This document shows, piece after piece, positions 20,423 through 29,348 of a DNA stretch of 64,000 nucleotides; within the stretch, counting starts at the first letter, position 1; the number at the start of each line of letters is the position of its first letter. Below the pieces are notes generated by a model. The model worked only from the letters and a program-made list of their open reading frames with translations, was not told the DNA's origin and did not search any database. Location of the stretch: the NCBI RefSeq assembly GCF_008369105.1, contig NZ_VINQ01000006.1:117006-181005 (forward strand), given 5' to 3'. Position numbers and translations under genes: made by a program. Origin of the DNA: Aquicoccus porphyridii (GTDB lineage Bacteria; Pseudomonadota; Alphaproteobacteria; Rhodobacterales; Rhodobacteraceae).

Positions 20423-21384
20423 CGGTCAGGACCGCGATTGTCGGGCTGGGGATCATGGGGCGCCGGATGCTCGAACACATGATCGCGCATGAGGGTTATG
20501 ACCCGGCGTTCCTGTGGGACCCTGATGCGGCGGCCTGTGCGACGGCGCGCGCATTGGCGCCGGGAGCGGTGATCGCAGAGAGTGCGGAGGCGGCGATCGC
20601 GGGGGCGGATCTGGTCTATCTGGCCTGCCCGCCGGAACCGCGCAAGGCGCTTGCGCTGATGACGGCGGCGGCGGGCAAGGCGGTGTTCCTTGAAAAGCCG
20701 CTGGGCGTGGATATCGCGGCGAGCGAGGATCTGGTTGCGCGGCTTGCCGCGTCGGGCGTGCCGGTGGCGGTGAATTTCACCCAAGCCGCAGGCCCGGCGA
20801 TGCGCGCCGTGGCCGAGGCCGCGCGAACGGGTGCGATGGGCGATCTTGCGGGGGTAGACATTGTCGTGAGTTATGGCGCGTGGCCGCGTGCGTGGCAGCA
20901 GGCCGCCGACTGGCTGCGGTTCCGTGACGAGGGCGGGATGACGCGCGAGGTGATCTCGCATTTCCTGTTCTTCTCGGAACGCATCCTTGGGCCTTTGACA
21001 TTGACATGGGCGCACCCGTCCTATCCCGACGATCCGGCGCTTTGCGAAACCCACATGCTGGCGCGTCTGGAGAACGCCGAAGGGCTACCCGTCACGGTGA
21101 TGGCCAGCGTCGGCGGGGCGCAGCCCGACCGGCAGGAACTGACCATCAAGGGAACGAAGGCCAGCCACCGGATCACCGATTTCTATGCCGATACGGTCTC
21201 GGATGGTGGCGCGTTCGAACCCGTGGATCACGGCGGCGTAGACCCGCGCGGTGGTGCGATCAGGGCGCAACTGGATGATCTGCTGGTGACGATCGACGGC
21301 AAGGCCAGCCGCCTTGCCACGCCGCAAGAGGCGCTGCGCGTGCAGAAACTGGTCGAGGCGATGCTGGCCGCGAATGGCGGGTGA
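20419..21384 (+). CDS. Gfo/Idh/MocA family oxidoreductase
   Basis: A 321-residue NAD(P)-dependent oxidoreductase. The N-terminal Rossmann fold shows VGLGIMGRRM and the family motif FLEKPLGVD (about residues 93-101), whose Lys takes part in catalysis. The C-terminal alpha/beta domain follows. The substrate cannot be inferred. It overlaps the amidase-family gene upstream by 4 bases and precedes the ABC substrate-binding gene, so it is likely part of one operon. Confidence 0.9.
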   Translation: MTVRTAIVGLGIMGRRMLEHMIAHEGYDPAFLWDPDAAACATARALAPGAVIAESAEAAIAGADLVYLACPPEPRKALALMTAAAGKAVFLEKPLGVDIAASEDLVARLAASGVPVAVNFTQAAGPAMRAVAEAARTGAMGDLAGVDIVVSYGAWPRAWQQAADWLRFRDEGGMTREVISHFLFFSERILGPLTLTWAHPSYPDDPALCETHMLARLENAEGLPVTVMASVGGAQPDRQELTIKGTKASHRITDFYADTVSDGGAFEPVDHGGVDPRGGAIRAQLDDLLVTIDGKASRLATPQEALRVQKLVEAMLAANGG

Positions 21385-21461
21385 CGCCCGGTTTGCCCTT
21401 CCGCCCACGGTGCATTGGTGATTAACGTGGCGGGGGAGACATGAGAAAAAGGGGAGATACC

Positions 21462-22478
21462 ATGACCACCATGAACCGCCGCCACGCGCTGGGCCTGATG
21501 GGAGCCGCGACGGCCGCAGGCACGCTGGCCACGCCCGCGATTTCACAGAACCGCAAGATCACCGTCGGCGCGCTGCGCTTTACCTCGCATTCGGCGAGCT
21601 TCATCGGCGTGGATCGCGGCTATTTCGCCGAGGCCGGCCTTGATGTCGAATTGAAGTTCTTCCAGGCCGCACAGCCGATGGCCGTGGCGATTGCCAGCGG
21701 GGATGTCGACTACGCGGTCACGGCGATTTCCGGGGGCCTCATCTCGCTGGCCGACAAGGGCGCGATCAAGGTGATCGGTGGCGGGCTTTCGGAAGAGCCG
21801 GGCATTGATGGACAAAAGATCCTGGCCTCGGACGCCGCTTACCAAGCCGGGCTGACCAGCCCTGCGCAGCTCGATGGCAAGTCGTTCGGGATGACGACGG
21901 CCGGATCGTCGTTTCACTACATGGGGTCCAAGATCGCCGCCGCCGAGGGGGCCACGATGAGCTTCAAGCCGCTGCAAAAGGTGGGCGCCGTCATCGGCGC
22001 GCTGAAAACCGGGCAGATCGACGCCTGGTCGATCGTGCCGCATATCGCCAAGCCGCTGGCCGGGTCGGGCGCGGTGCATATCATCGGCGACGTGTCGGAT
22101 TACATCCCGGATTACCAGGTCACGACGGTCTTTACCTCGACCCAAAACGCGCAGGACGAGGGCGAGATGACCCGCGCCTTCCTTGCCGGGTTCTCAAAAG
22201 GGGTGGATGATTACAACAGCGCCATGATCGACAAGGCGGGCGGCGAGGACGGCGTGAACGAGATGGTCGCGCTGATCCACAACTACGTCTATACCGACCG
22301 CCCGCTGGACAAGGCGGCGCCGTCGATCATCAACGGCACGATGCGCCTCAACCCCGGTGCGGCGCTCAACATGGCGTCGGTCAGGGATCAGCTCGACTGG
22401 TTCAAGTCCGAAGGGCTGGTCGGCGACGTGAGTATCGACCAGCTTGTCGATACGTCCTACGTCAAGACGATGGGCTGA
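21462..22478 (+). CDS. ABC transporter substrate-binding protein, NitT/TauT (SsuA-like) type
   Basis: A 338-residue exported protein. The N-terminus has a twin-arginine-like signal (NRRHALGLMG, then AATAAGTLATPAISQ). The mature part is an NMT1/SsuA-type fold, with RFTSHSASFIGVDRGYFAEAGLDVEL at its start and the KSFGMTTAGSSFHYM ligand region. The ATG at 21462 is chosen over an upstream one because AGGGGAGA precedes it. It works with the ATPase and permease downstream. Family ligands include taurine, sulfonates, nitrate and pyrimidine precursors; none is assigned here. Confidence 0.9.
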   Translation: MTTMNRRHALGLMGAATAAGTLATPAISQNRKITVGALRFTSHSASFIGVDRGYFAEAGLDVELKFFQAAQPMAVAIASGDVDYAVTAISGGLISLADKGAIKVIGGGLSEEPGIDGQKILASDAAYQAGLTSPAQLDGKSFGMTTAGSSFHYMGSKIAAAEGATMSFKPLQKVGAVIGALKTGQIDAWSIVPHIAKPLAGSGAVHIIGDVSDYIPDYQVTTVFTSTQNAQDEGEMTRAFLAGFSKGVDDYNSAMIDKAGGEDGVNEMVALIHNYVYTDRPLDKAAPSIINGTMRLNPGAALNMASVRDQLDWFKSEGLVGDVSIDQLVDTSYVKTMG

Positions 22479-22490
22479 AACATCACGGCG

Positions 22491-22509
22491 CGGCCCCTGT
22501 GCGGGGCCG
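22491..22509 (+). terminator. Stem-loop after binding-protein gene (attenuator-like)
   Basis: CGGCCCC-TGTGC-GGGGCCG lies 13 bases after the binding-protein stop and 21 bases before the ATPase start, without a T run. As in the TRAP operon, it probably sets the ratio of binding protein to transport subunits. Confidence 0.55.
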
Positions 22510-22530
22510 TGCCAAACCGGCGGAATATCC

Positions 22531-23298
22531 ATGGAATTGCGGTTGAAGAACGTGAGCCACGCCTATGGTGGCACCGAGGTCTTGCGTGACATCACCCTGA
22601 CCATTCCCGAAGGGAAGATCGTTTGCATCATTGGCCCGTCGGGCTGTGGCAAGTCGACCCTGTTGCGGATGATGGGCGGGCTGGAACAGCCCGATGCGGG
22701 CGACATATTGCAGGTGGGTGCGCCGCCCGAGGGGTGTCTCAACCCGCTTACATACGTGTTTCAGGATTTCGCGCTGCTGCCGTGGCGGTCGGTCGAGGGC
22801 AATATCGCGCTGGCGCTTGAGGATCACCGGCTGGGTCGGGGCCGGATACGCGAGATCGTGGCCGATGTGCTGGCACGCACCGGGCTTGCGGATTTCGCAG
22901 GCGCCCTGCCCCGGCAATTGTCGGGCGGCATGAAGCAACGGGTGGCGATTGCCCGGGCGCTGGCCGTCAACCCGGCGGTGATGCTGCTCGACGAGCCGTT
23001 GTCGGCGCTGGATGCGCAGACCCGCGAGTTGTTGATGGATGACCTGATCGGGCTTTGGACGCGCGCGCCCTTTACCGCCGTCTATGTCACACACAACCTG
23101 GCCGAGGCGGTGCGGCTCGGTCATGCCATCGTGGTGCTGTCCCGCCGTCCGGGTGCGATCCGCGAGATGATCGAGATCGACGCCCCGCTTGAGGCGCGCG
23201 ACATGTCCGACCCGGTGCTGGCGGCCAAGCAACAACAGCTTTGGCACCTGATGCGCGACGAGGCACGGGCGGCAGATGCGGAGTTGGCCAATGTCTGA
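22531..23298 (+). CDS. ABC transporter ATP-binding protein (SsuB/TauB type)
   Basis: A 255-residue ATPase with Walker A GPSGCGKST (about residues 35-43), Q-loop YVFQDFALLPWRSVEGN, signature LSGGMKQR and Walker B VMLLDEPLSALD. The WRSVEGN segment is typical of the NitT/TauT importer class. Its last 8 bases overlap the permease gene. It powers uptake of the ligand delivered by the preceding binding protein. Confidence 0.95.
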   Translation: MELRLKNVSHAYGGTEVLRDITLTIPEGKIVCIIGPSGCGKSTLLRMMGGLEQPDAGDILQVGAPPEGCLNPLTYVFQDFALLPWRSVEGNIALALEDHRLGRGRIREIVADVLARTGLADFAGALPRQLSGGMKQRVAIARALAVNPAVMLLDEPLSALDAQTRELLMDDLIGLWTRAPFTAVYVTHNLAEAVRLGHAIVVLSRRPGAIREMIEIDAPLEARDMSDPVLAAKQQQLWHLMRDEARAADAELANV

Positions 23299-24082
23299 GA
23301 TTCGCCCGGTTCCTTTCCGGGGCGGAGGGTTCCGCCCGCAGGTGCGCCGCTGGGTCGGGTTGATCGTGTTTGTCCTGCTGATCGCGATTGCCGAATGGGG
23401 CACGCGCACGGGGTGGATTTCCAACCTCACCCTACCGCGCCCGTCGGATGTGTTGGCCACGTTCGGTGAGCTTTGGCAGTCGGGGCTGCTTTTCAAGCAT
23501 CTCTCACCGTCGCTGTCGCGGCTGGCGGTCGGGGCCGTGCTGGGGGTGTCGGTTGGAGTGTCCGTGGGGGTGCTGATCGGGCTTTTTTCCTATGTCCGGG
23601 CCGGTCTGGTGCCGGTGGTCGCGGCGCTGTTCCCGATTCCGAAGATCGCGCTTTTGCCGCTGTTCGTGATCTGGTTCGGCATCGACGAGGGGTCGAAATA
23701 TGCGCTCATCGCCTTTGGTACCTTCACGCCCACGGTGGTGGCAACCTATGGCGCGGTCGACAATGTCGACCGGACTCTGATCCGTATGGGGCAGAGTTTC
23801 GGCCTGACATGGTGGTCGATCGTGCGCAAGATCGTGCTGCCCGGTGCCATGCCCGGCATCCTGTCGGGGCTGCGGATCAGTCTTGCCATCGCCATCATCC
23901 TGCTGGTCGCGGCCGAGATGCTGGGCGCGGAATACGGCATCGGGGCCTATATCCTCGAAGCCGGATCGCTTTACGATCTTGAACGGCTGTTTGCCGGGGT
24001 GGTGATCCTGTCGGCCCTCGGCGTGATCGTTTCGTCCGCCATCACGATGATCGAAAAGCGGCTGTTGCGCTGGCGGGGGTGA
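23291..24082 (+). CDS. ABC transporter permease (SsuC/TauC type)
   Basis: A 263-residue inner-membrane protein with six predicted membrane segments. It has the permease EAA-like loop around QSFGLTWWSIVRKIVLPGAMPGILSGLRIS, which contacts the ATPase. The ATG at 23291 overlaps the ATPase stop by 8 bases; an in-frame ATG at 23276 is also possible. It completes the importer. Confidence 0.93.
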   Translation: MSEIRPVPFRGGGFRPQVRRWVGLIVFVLLIAIAEWGTRTGWISNLTLPRPSDVLATFGELWQSGLLFKHLSPSLSRLAVGAVLGVSVGVSVGVLIGLFSYVRAGLVPVVAALFPIPKIALLPLFVIWFGIDEGSKYALIAFGTFTPTVVATYGAVDNVDRTLIRMGQSFGLTWWSIVRKIVLPGAMPGILSGLRISLAIAIILLVAAEMLGAEYGIGAYILEAGSLYDLERLFAGVVILSALGVIVSSAITMIEKRLLRWRG

Positions 24083-24113
24083 ACCCGACATCTCGCCCGC
24101 ATGGCGTGATCAG

Positions 24114-25214
24114 TTATTGGACCGTGGTGGTCAGACCGACGACCGACCCCAGAAGGCTTGTGACGGTGCGCACCGTCGTCACCGGCGACTCGGTGGCCAG
24201 AACGGTATCCTTCGGGTTCACCTGAAACTTGCGCGCGGCGAAAAGCCCGTCGGCACTCGTCAAGTCGAAGGTGAACACAACCTGCTGCATGGTCGGACCC
24301 TCGGGATCGACTTGTTCCTCGGTGTAATCGCGCAGCACGAGCACGCCCTTGGGATTGGCACGGCTGTCTGACAGCCCGCCAATGATCGACATCGCCTCGA
24401 GCGCGGTGATCTCTTCCTTCTCGAAATAGACCAACTGTTCGGTTCCGGTGGCGCCAAGCGCGGTGAAATAGCGATTGTCCTCTTCGACAAGCACCTTGTC
24501 ATTGCCGCGCACCAGCACGTTCATGGCTGCATCGGCAAACAGGCTCTCGGCCCGGATTTCATAGGTCTGATCCGCCCGGATCAACCGCACCAGCGGGTTG
24601 CGCAGCTCGCTCGAAATGCCGCCTCCCTGTGCAATGAGGCTCAGGATGCTGACATCGCGACCGGCCAGGGGATAGGTTCCGGGATTGGCTACGCCACTGA
24701 CCAGATCGGCCGAGTTGGCCTGCCCTGACGCATGGGTGATCTGCACCTGCGCATCGGGCGCAATGGGCAGGATTGCATCCTGTATCTGTTGGCGCGCGGT
24801 ATCAGGCGTCATTCCCGTCACGACGACATCGCCGAGATAAGGCACGAAAACCGTGCCGCTGGGCGATACGACGAGATCAACCATGTTCACCGATTTCTCG
24901 GACGGTGACGTCAGAAGCGAATTTTCCTGGCTGTCCCAGATGATAAGGCCGATGCGGTCGCCGTTGCGGATGACCGGGGCGCTGGGAGCGTTCTTGGCAG
25001 GCAGCCACCGGTATTCCCCGCTCCATCCCGTTTTCGGCCATGTTGCAATCTCAGGGAGCGCATCGCGCGTGACCTCGACCACCTGGAAGCTGGGGTTTTC
25101 CTTGTCTTTCTCGTTGACGACCTCGGACACCATCGCCGCACCGCGCGGCATGGCGCAACCGGTCAGAATGAACAGGGCCATGAAGACAAGAACGAGCTTT
25201 GACGAAATCCGCAA
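24114..25214 (-). CDS. Polysaccharide export lipoprotein, Wza/OMA family
   Basis: A 366-residue outer-membrane export protein. The N-terminus is a lipoprotein signal with lipobox LTGC (lipidated C20). The Poly_export domain follows (GDRIGLIIWDSQEN, then VSPSGTVFVPYLGDVVVTGMTP), with soluble-ligand-binding repeats (GVANPGTYPLAGRDVSILSL and the SIIGGLSDSRANPKGVLVLR stretch). It is divergent from the epimerase/sugar-transferase pair, so the three form a small exopolysaccharide module. No polymerase, flippase or tyrosine kinase is encoded next to it. Confidence 0.92.
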   Translation of the reverse strand: MRISSKLVLVFMALFILTGCAMPRGAAMVSEVVNEKDKENPSFQVVEVTRDALPEIATWPKTGWSGEYRWLPAKNAPSAPVIRNGDRIGLIIWDSQENSLLTSPSEKSVNMVDLVVSPSGTVFVPYLGDVVVTGMTPDTARQQIQDAILPIAPDAQVQITHASGQANSADLVSGVANPGTYPLAGRDVSILSLIAQGGGISSELRNPLVRLIRADQTYEIRAESLFADAAMNVLVRGNDKVLVEEDNRYFTALGATGTEQLVYFEKEEITALEAMSIIGGLSDSRANPKGVLVLRDYTEEQVDPEGPTMQQVVFTFDLTSADGLFAARKFQVNPKDTVLATESPVTTVRTVTSLLGSVVGLTTTVQ

Positions 25215-25306
25215 AGAACCCCCCGGGTGCCATTGGTAGGTGTTGCACCTGTCTTACATGCTATATGCTGGGTGAGACAACGATTAATACCGTCATGCGG
25301 CAATGA

Positions 25307-26191
25307 GTGGGAAACGTGACAGGGACAACGCAACAACGCGGGCTTCTGGTTCTGGGCGCGAGCGGAAATCTGGGTCGAATGTTGATGCGACACTGGCAGG
25401 CGGGTGGGCCAGACGGATGGTCAACTACTTGGCAATACAGGGAAAATCCGCCCGCGAACGGAATAAGATGGCAGCCGGGTGAACCCGCGCCAGCGGCGCT
25501 ATCGTCGATCGGGGCGGTTCTTGCCCTGTGGGGTGTGACGCCACGAACAAGCGGTGCGACGCCGAGTGACATGGCGGAAAATACCACGCTGGCGATCCGG
25601 GCGATGGAGCTTGCCGCGATTCTGGGGGCCGAGCGAGTGCTGCATTGTTCGTCGGCTGCGGTCTACGTGCCCGGCCCCGAACCACTGGGCGAGGACGCAG
25701 CGGGGGGCGATATCAACGCCTATGGCCGGGCCAAGCTGGACATGGAACAGGCCATTGCCGACTGGTGCGCGGAACATCCGGGCGGGCCCGGGGCCGTGAT
25801 CATGCGGATCGCGAACATGTCCGGGGCCGACGCGCTTTTCACCACGATCCAGAACGGCGCGCGCCGCGTCACGCTGGACTGGTTCGCAAGCGGCGAGGGT
25901 CCGTCACGCAGCTACATCTCGGTGCGAGGCCTGGCCCAAGCCATTGAAACTCTTCTGGATTGTCCGATTGACCCCGTGCCGATGATCCTCAATGTCGCCA
26001 CCCAGCCCCCGCTTTCGATGGAGGCCATCGCCCGGGCGGCAGGGTGTGGCGTCGACTGGCGGACGGCGCCCGAGGGGGCGGCGCCGCTGGTGTGGCTCGA
26101 TACCGGGCGGTTGGAGCGGCTGACCGAGTTGCCGGAGGAAAGCGCCGCTTCGCTGGTCGACGAATGGTGCGATGGGGAGAGTGCGGCGTGA
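25307..26191 (+). CDS. NAD-dependent epimerase/dehydratase family protein
   Basis: A short-chain dehydrogenase-type protein of about 294 residues. The N-terminal GASGNLGRML is the GxxGxxG dinucleotide site. The region HCSSAAVYVPGP and then NAYGRAKLDME gives the S/Y-x3-K catalytic set of nucleotide-sugar epimerases (YGRAK). The start is a GTG at 25307; another GTG at 25316 is possible. It overlaps the sugar transferase by 4 bases (GTGA). It probably makes or modifies the sugar used by that transferase. Confidence 0.85.
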   Translation: MGNVTGTTQQRGLLVLGASGNLGRMLMRHWQAGGPDGWSTTWQYRENPPANGIRWQPGEPAPAALSSIGAVLALWGVTPRTSGATPSDMAENTTLAIRAMELAAILGAERVLHCSSAAVYVPGPEPLGEDAAGGDINAYGRAKLDMEQAIADWCAEHPGGPGAVIMRIANMSGADALFTTIQNGARRVTLDWFASGEGPSRSYISVRGLAQAIETLLDCPIDPVPMILNVATQPPLSMEAIARAAGCGVDWRTAPEGAAPLVWLDTGRLERLTELPEESAASLVDEWCDGESAA

Positions 26192-26832
26192 CCCCGGCCA
26201 AGCGGGGCCTCGATATCGTGCTGGCGCTCGTGCTGGCCGTGCTTCTGGCGCCGTTCATCGCGGGAATCGCGCTCTGGATTCTGCTTCGCGAGGGGCGGCC
26301 CGTGTTTTATGTCGCCGAGCGGATGAAGGCCCCGGACCGGCCTTTCATGCTGTGGAAGTTCCGCACCATGACGGTTACCCGGCAGGACAGCGGGGTGTCG
26401 GGCGGCGACAAGATCGCCCGGATCACGCCGACCGGGCGGGTTCTGCGGCACACGCGGCTTGACGAATTACCACAGCTTTTCAACATATTACGAGGCGATA
26501 TCAGCTTCGTCGGACCACGCCCTCCGCTGCGCCACTATGTCGAGCAGTTTCCGGAGCTCTATGGCGAGGTTCTGAAATCGCGCCCGGGGGTGACGGGGTT
26601 GGCGACGCTGGCCTATTTCCGCACCGAGGAGCGGCTTCTGGCCGAGTGCAAGACCCCCGAAGAGACCGAGGCGGTCTATACCCGCCGCTGCGTTCCGGCC
26701 AAGGCGCGGCTTGACCTGATCTATGCCCGCAACCGCAATATCTGCTATGATCTGCGGCTGATGGTGGCGACGGTATTTCGGCGCCTGCCGTTGCGGACGG
26801 CGCGGCGGCGGCGGCAATCTGCCGAGGGTTAA
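26188..26832 (+). CDS. Undecaprenyl-phosphate sugar phosphotransferase (PglC/WcaJ-type)
   Basis: A 214-residue monotopic membrane enzyme that starts exopolysaccharide repeat units by moving a sugar phosphate onto undecaprenyl phosphate. It has one N-terminal hydrophobic hairpin (LALVLAVLLAPFIAGIALWI), then MLWKFRTMTV, the catalytic Asp-Glu in RLDELPQLFNILRGDISFVG and PRPPLRHYV. The start is a GTG overlapping the epimerase stop. The C-terminus is very basic. Confidence 0.92.
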   Translation: MTPAKRGLDIVLALVLAVLLAPFIAGIALWILLREGRPVFYVAERMKAPDRPFMLWKFRTMTVTRQDSGVSGGDKIARITPTGRVLRHTRLDELPQLFNILRGDISFVGPRPPLRHYVEQFPELYGEVLKSRPGVTGLATLAYFRTEERLLAECKTPEETEAVYTRRCVPAKARLDLIYARNRNICYDLRLMVATVFRRLPLRTARRRRQSAEG

Positions 26833-26845
26833 CGCGCCCCGAATC

Positions 26846-26866
26846 GGGGGGGTGACTTCCGGCTGC
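26846..26866 (+). repeat. Dispersed GGGGGTGATCTCCGGCTG repeat, copy C
   Basis: Reads CCCCGAATC, then GGGGGGGTGACTTCCGGCTG, with a second CCGGCTG about 15 bases on and GTTAAC on the left (26829). The 214-bp gap 26833-27046 otherwise contains only GC-rich short stems and the leader of the amidase gene. Confidence 0.6.
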
Positions 26867-27046
26867 CGCGCGGCTGCTCCCCGGCTGCCGGGGACGGGCG
26901 ATGGCGCGGGGTTAACCGGGCGCACGGCGAAACGCCGCCCCCCCGCAACACCGACGCAAGGACATATCGCCCCGGGGCTTGCCCCCGGCGCGCGGCGCGT
27001 GACAGTCTGGCGCGACATATCCAAGGAAAAATGAAGGGGACGGGGC

Positions 27047-28423
27047 ATGGCGGAACTCTGGTCGCTGACGGCGAGCGAGATGGCGGCGCGGGTCAAGGGC
27101 GGTGACCTCAGCGCGCGCGATCTGACCGAGGCGATTCTCGACCGGATCGGAGCGGCCAACCCGGGCTGCAACGCCATCGTGGCGCGCTGTGACGACGAGG
27201 CGCGGACGGCGGCGGATGCGGTCGACAGCGCATTGGCGGCGGGGCAAGACCCCGGGCCGCTGGCCGGGGTGCCGGTGACGATCAAGGTCAATGTCGACCA
27301 GAAGGGCCATGCCACCACCAACGGGCTCAGGCTTCAGGAGAACCTGATCGCAGAGAGCGACAGCCCGGTGGTGTCGAACCTGCGCAAGGCGGGCGCGGTG
27401 ATCGTGGGGCGGACCAACACGCCGGCGTTTTCGCTGCGCTGGTTCACGCGCAATTCACTGCATGGCCACACCACCAATCCGCGCGCGCCGGGGCGCACGC
27501 CGGGTGGATCGTCTGGGGGCGCAGCGGCGGCCGTCGTCTCGGGGATGTGCGCCGTCGGCCATGGCACGGATATTGCCGGGTCGGTGCGTTACCCGGCCTA
27601 TGCCTGCGGCATTCACGGGCTACGCCCGTCACACGGGCGGGTGCCGGCGCATAACGACAGCGGGCCGGACCGCCATATCGGGGCACAGCTCATGGCGGTG
27701 TCGGGGCCGTTGGCGCGCTCAATCCCCGATCTGCGGCTGGCGCTGACGGCGATGGCCGCGCCCGATCTGCGCGATCCGTGGTATTCGCAGATGCCCCTGC
27801 GCGGGCCGGATGTGCCCCGGCGCATGGCACTTTGCGTGACGCATGACGAGATGCCGGTCGCGCCCGAGATCGAAGAGGCGCTGCGCCGCGCCGCCGAAAC
27901 GTTCCGCGCGGCGGGATGGCAGGTGGACGAGGTGTCGCCACCGCCGATGCGCGAGGCGATGGAGTTGCAACTCGTCATGTGGCTTTCGGAAATGCGGCGC
28001 GGCGCGAGCGAGGCCGTGCGCAAGGAGGGCGACCCGGACGCGATCGCGGTGCATGGCTTCCTCGAAGCGATGACGCCCGCCGCCGATCTCGCCCGGGTGA
28101 TGGACGTGCTGCAATCGCGGGCGCGGCTGATCCGGGCATGGCGCGCGTTTCTGAGCGACTACCCGGTGATGCTTTGCCCGGTGTCGGGCGAATTGCCGTT
28201 CGAGGATCTGCGCGACGTGAAGAGCCAGGCCGATTTCGAGACCATCGCCGAGGCGCAGATGAGCCAGATCGCCCTCCCGTTCCTGGCCCTTCCGGGCCTC
28301 ACGGTCACGACCGGCGATGCGCGCGGCCTGCCGGTCGGGGTGCAGCTTATCGCCAATGCCTGGCGCGAGGATCTGCTGTTGGATGCGGGCGAGGTGATCG
28401 GCGGGGTGGTGCCCGTGGTCTGA
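27047..28423 (+). CDS. Amidase (amidase signature family)
   Basis: A 458-residue hydrolase with the Ser-cisSer-Lys triad: K80 (VPVTIKVNVDQKG), S155 (TPGGSSGGAAAAV) and S179 (GTDIAGSVRYPAYACG). The length is normal. AAGGGGAC lies before the ATG. The substrate is unknown, and it is not a GatA homologue by context (no gatC or gatB). It is probably monocistronic, because a large inverted repeat follows. Confidence 0.93.
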   Translation: MAELWSLTASEMAARVKGGDLSARDLTEAILDRIGAANPGCNAIVARCDDEARTAADAVDSALAAGQDPGPLAGVPVTIKVNVDQKGHATTNGLRLQENLIAESDSPVVSNLRKAGAVIVGRTNTPAFSLRWFTRNSLHGHTTNPRAPGRTPGGSSGGAAAAVVSGMCAVGHGTDIAGSVRYPAYACGIHGLRPSHGRVPAHNDSGPDRHIGAQLMAVSGPLARSIPDLRLALTAMAAPDLRDPWYSQMPLRGPDVPRRMALCVTHDEMPVAPEIEEALRRAAETFRAAGWQVDEVSPPPMREAMELQLVMWLSEMRRGASEAVRKEGDPDAIAVHGFLEAMTPAADLARVMDVLQSRARLIRAWRAFLSDYPVMLCPVSGELPFEDLRDVKSQADFETIAEAQMSQIALPFLALPGLTVTTGDARGLPVGVQLIANAWREDLLLDAGEVIGGVVPVV

Positions 28424-28453
28424 GGCCTGCGCGCGCTTCGATGCGGGGATTTT

Positions 28454-28521
28454 GAGTATTTTTCCCAAGAAAGAGACGGGGCGCGTCCTGTCCCCTTCAT
28501 CTTGCCGAAAATACTCATCTT
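28454..28521. repeat. Inverted pair of the AAAATACTCATCTT repeat (terminator-like)
   Basis: The left arm GAGTATTTTTCCCAAGAAAG (28454-28473) and the right arm ending AAAATACTC (28507-28515, then ATCTTG) face each other across a GACGGGG/TCCCC inner stem. This gives a long imperfect hairpin with T-rich and A-rich flanks, 30 bases after the amidase stop. It looks like a bidirectional terminator assembled from two copies of the dispersed repeat also seen at 8463-8488. Confidence 0.6.
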
Positions 28522-28701
28522 GCGACCGTGAGGCAGGCGCCGCCTGACCTGCTTGCAACAGGTCTCACGAAACCGACAGGGATTTGTGAATGGACCGTCA
28601 TAGCCCCGCGCCCTACTGTGGCGCGCAACCGGGCAAGAGGCCCCGGACCAACGAAACAGGGTGAGACATTTGCGCAAGAGCGACCGGAGCCAGGGGCGGG
28701 G

Positions 28702-29334
28702 ATGATCGACGCGGTGATCCTGCCGATGCAGCGCCGTTTGCTGCACCCGCCGGCAAAGGTGTTGGCGCGGCTTGGCGTGTCGCCCGATGCGATCACGCTT
28801 GGCGGTTTCGGGATCGGGGTTCTGGCGCTGCCGCTGCTGGCGTTCGGATGTCATGGCGCGGCGCTGGTGGCGATCCTGCTCAACCGGCTTATGGACGGGC
28901 TTGACGGGGCGGTGGCGCGGATCACCGGGCCGTCGGAGCGAGGCGCGTTTCTCGATATCGCGCTGGATTTCGTGTTTTATGCGCTGGTGCCGCTGGGGTT
29001 CGCGCTGGGTGCGCCGGACGTGAATGCCCTGCCCGCGGCGGTTCTGATCGCGGCCTTCGTGGGCACGGGGTCATCCTTTCTGGCCTTTGCCGCCGTGGCC
29101 GCCAGGGAGGGCCGCCCGGCCCCGGCCTATCCGACCAAGGGGATCTATTACCTTGGCGGGTTGACCGAGGGGTTCGAAACCATCGCGTTTTTCATCGTGA
29201 TCTGCCTTTTCCCGGCGCATTTTCCGGTGTTCGCCTATATCTTTGCCGTCGCCTGTGCGCTCACCACGCTGACGCGGTGGCGGCAGGGCTGGATCGCGCT
29301 CGGCACTGCCGACAAGACATCCGTTCGAGACTGA
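28702..29334 (+). CDS. ynjF: CDP-alcohol phosphatidyltransferase family protein, YnjF-like
   Basis: A 210-residue membrane protein. The family motif is intact: DGLDGAVARITGPSERG followed by AFLDIALD (D-x2-DG-x2-AR-x8-G-x3-D-x3-D), which binds metal and CDP-alcohol. Long segments match E. coli YnjF as I recall it, including GVLALPLLAFG, FVGTGSSFLAFAA and YYLGGLTEGFETI. As in E. coli it lies next to ynjBCD, though here it is upstream. The phospholipid or alcohol made is unknown. The start at 28702 follows GGGGCGGGG. Confidence 0.88.
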   Translation: MIDAVILPMQRRLLHPPAKVLARLGVSPDAITLGGFGIGVLALPLLAFGCHGAALVAILLNRLMDGLDGAVARITGPSERGAFLDIALDFVFYALVPLGFALGAPDVNALPAAVLIAAFVGTGSSFLAFAAVAAREGRPAPAYPTKGIYYLGGLTEGFETIAFFIVICLFPAHFPVFAYIFAVACALTTLTRWRQGWIALGTADKTSVRD

Positions 29335-29348
29335 GCCAAGGAGTTACC

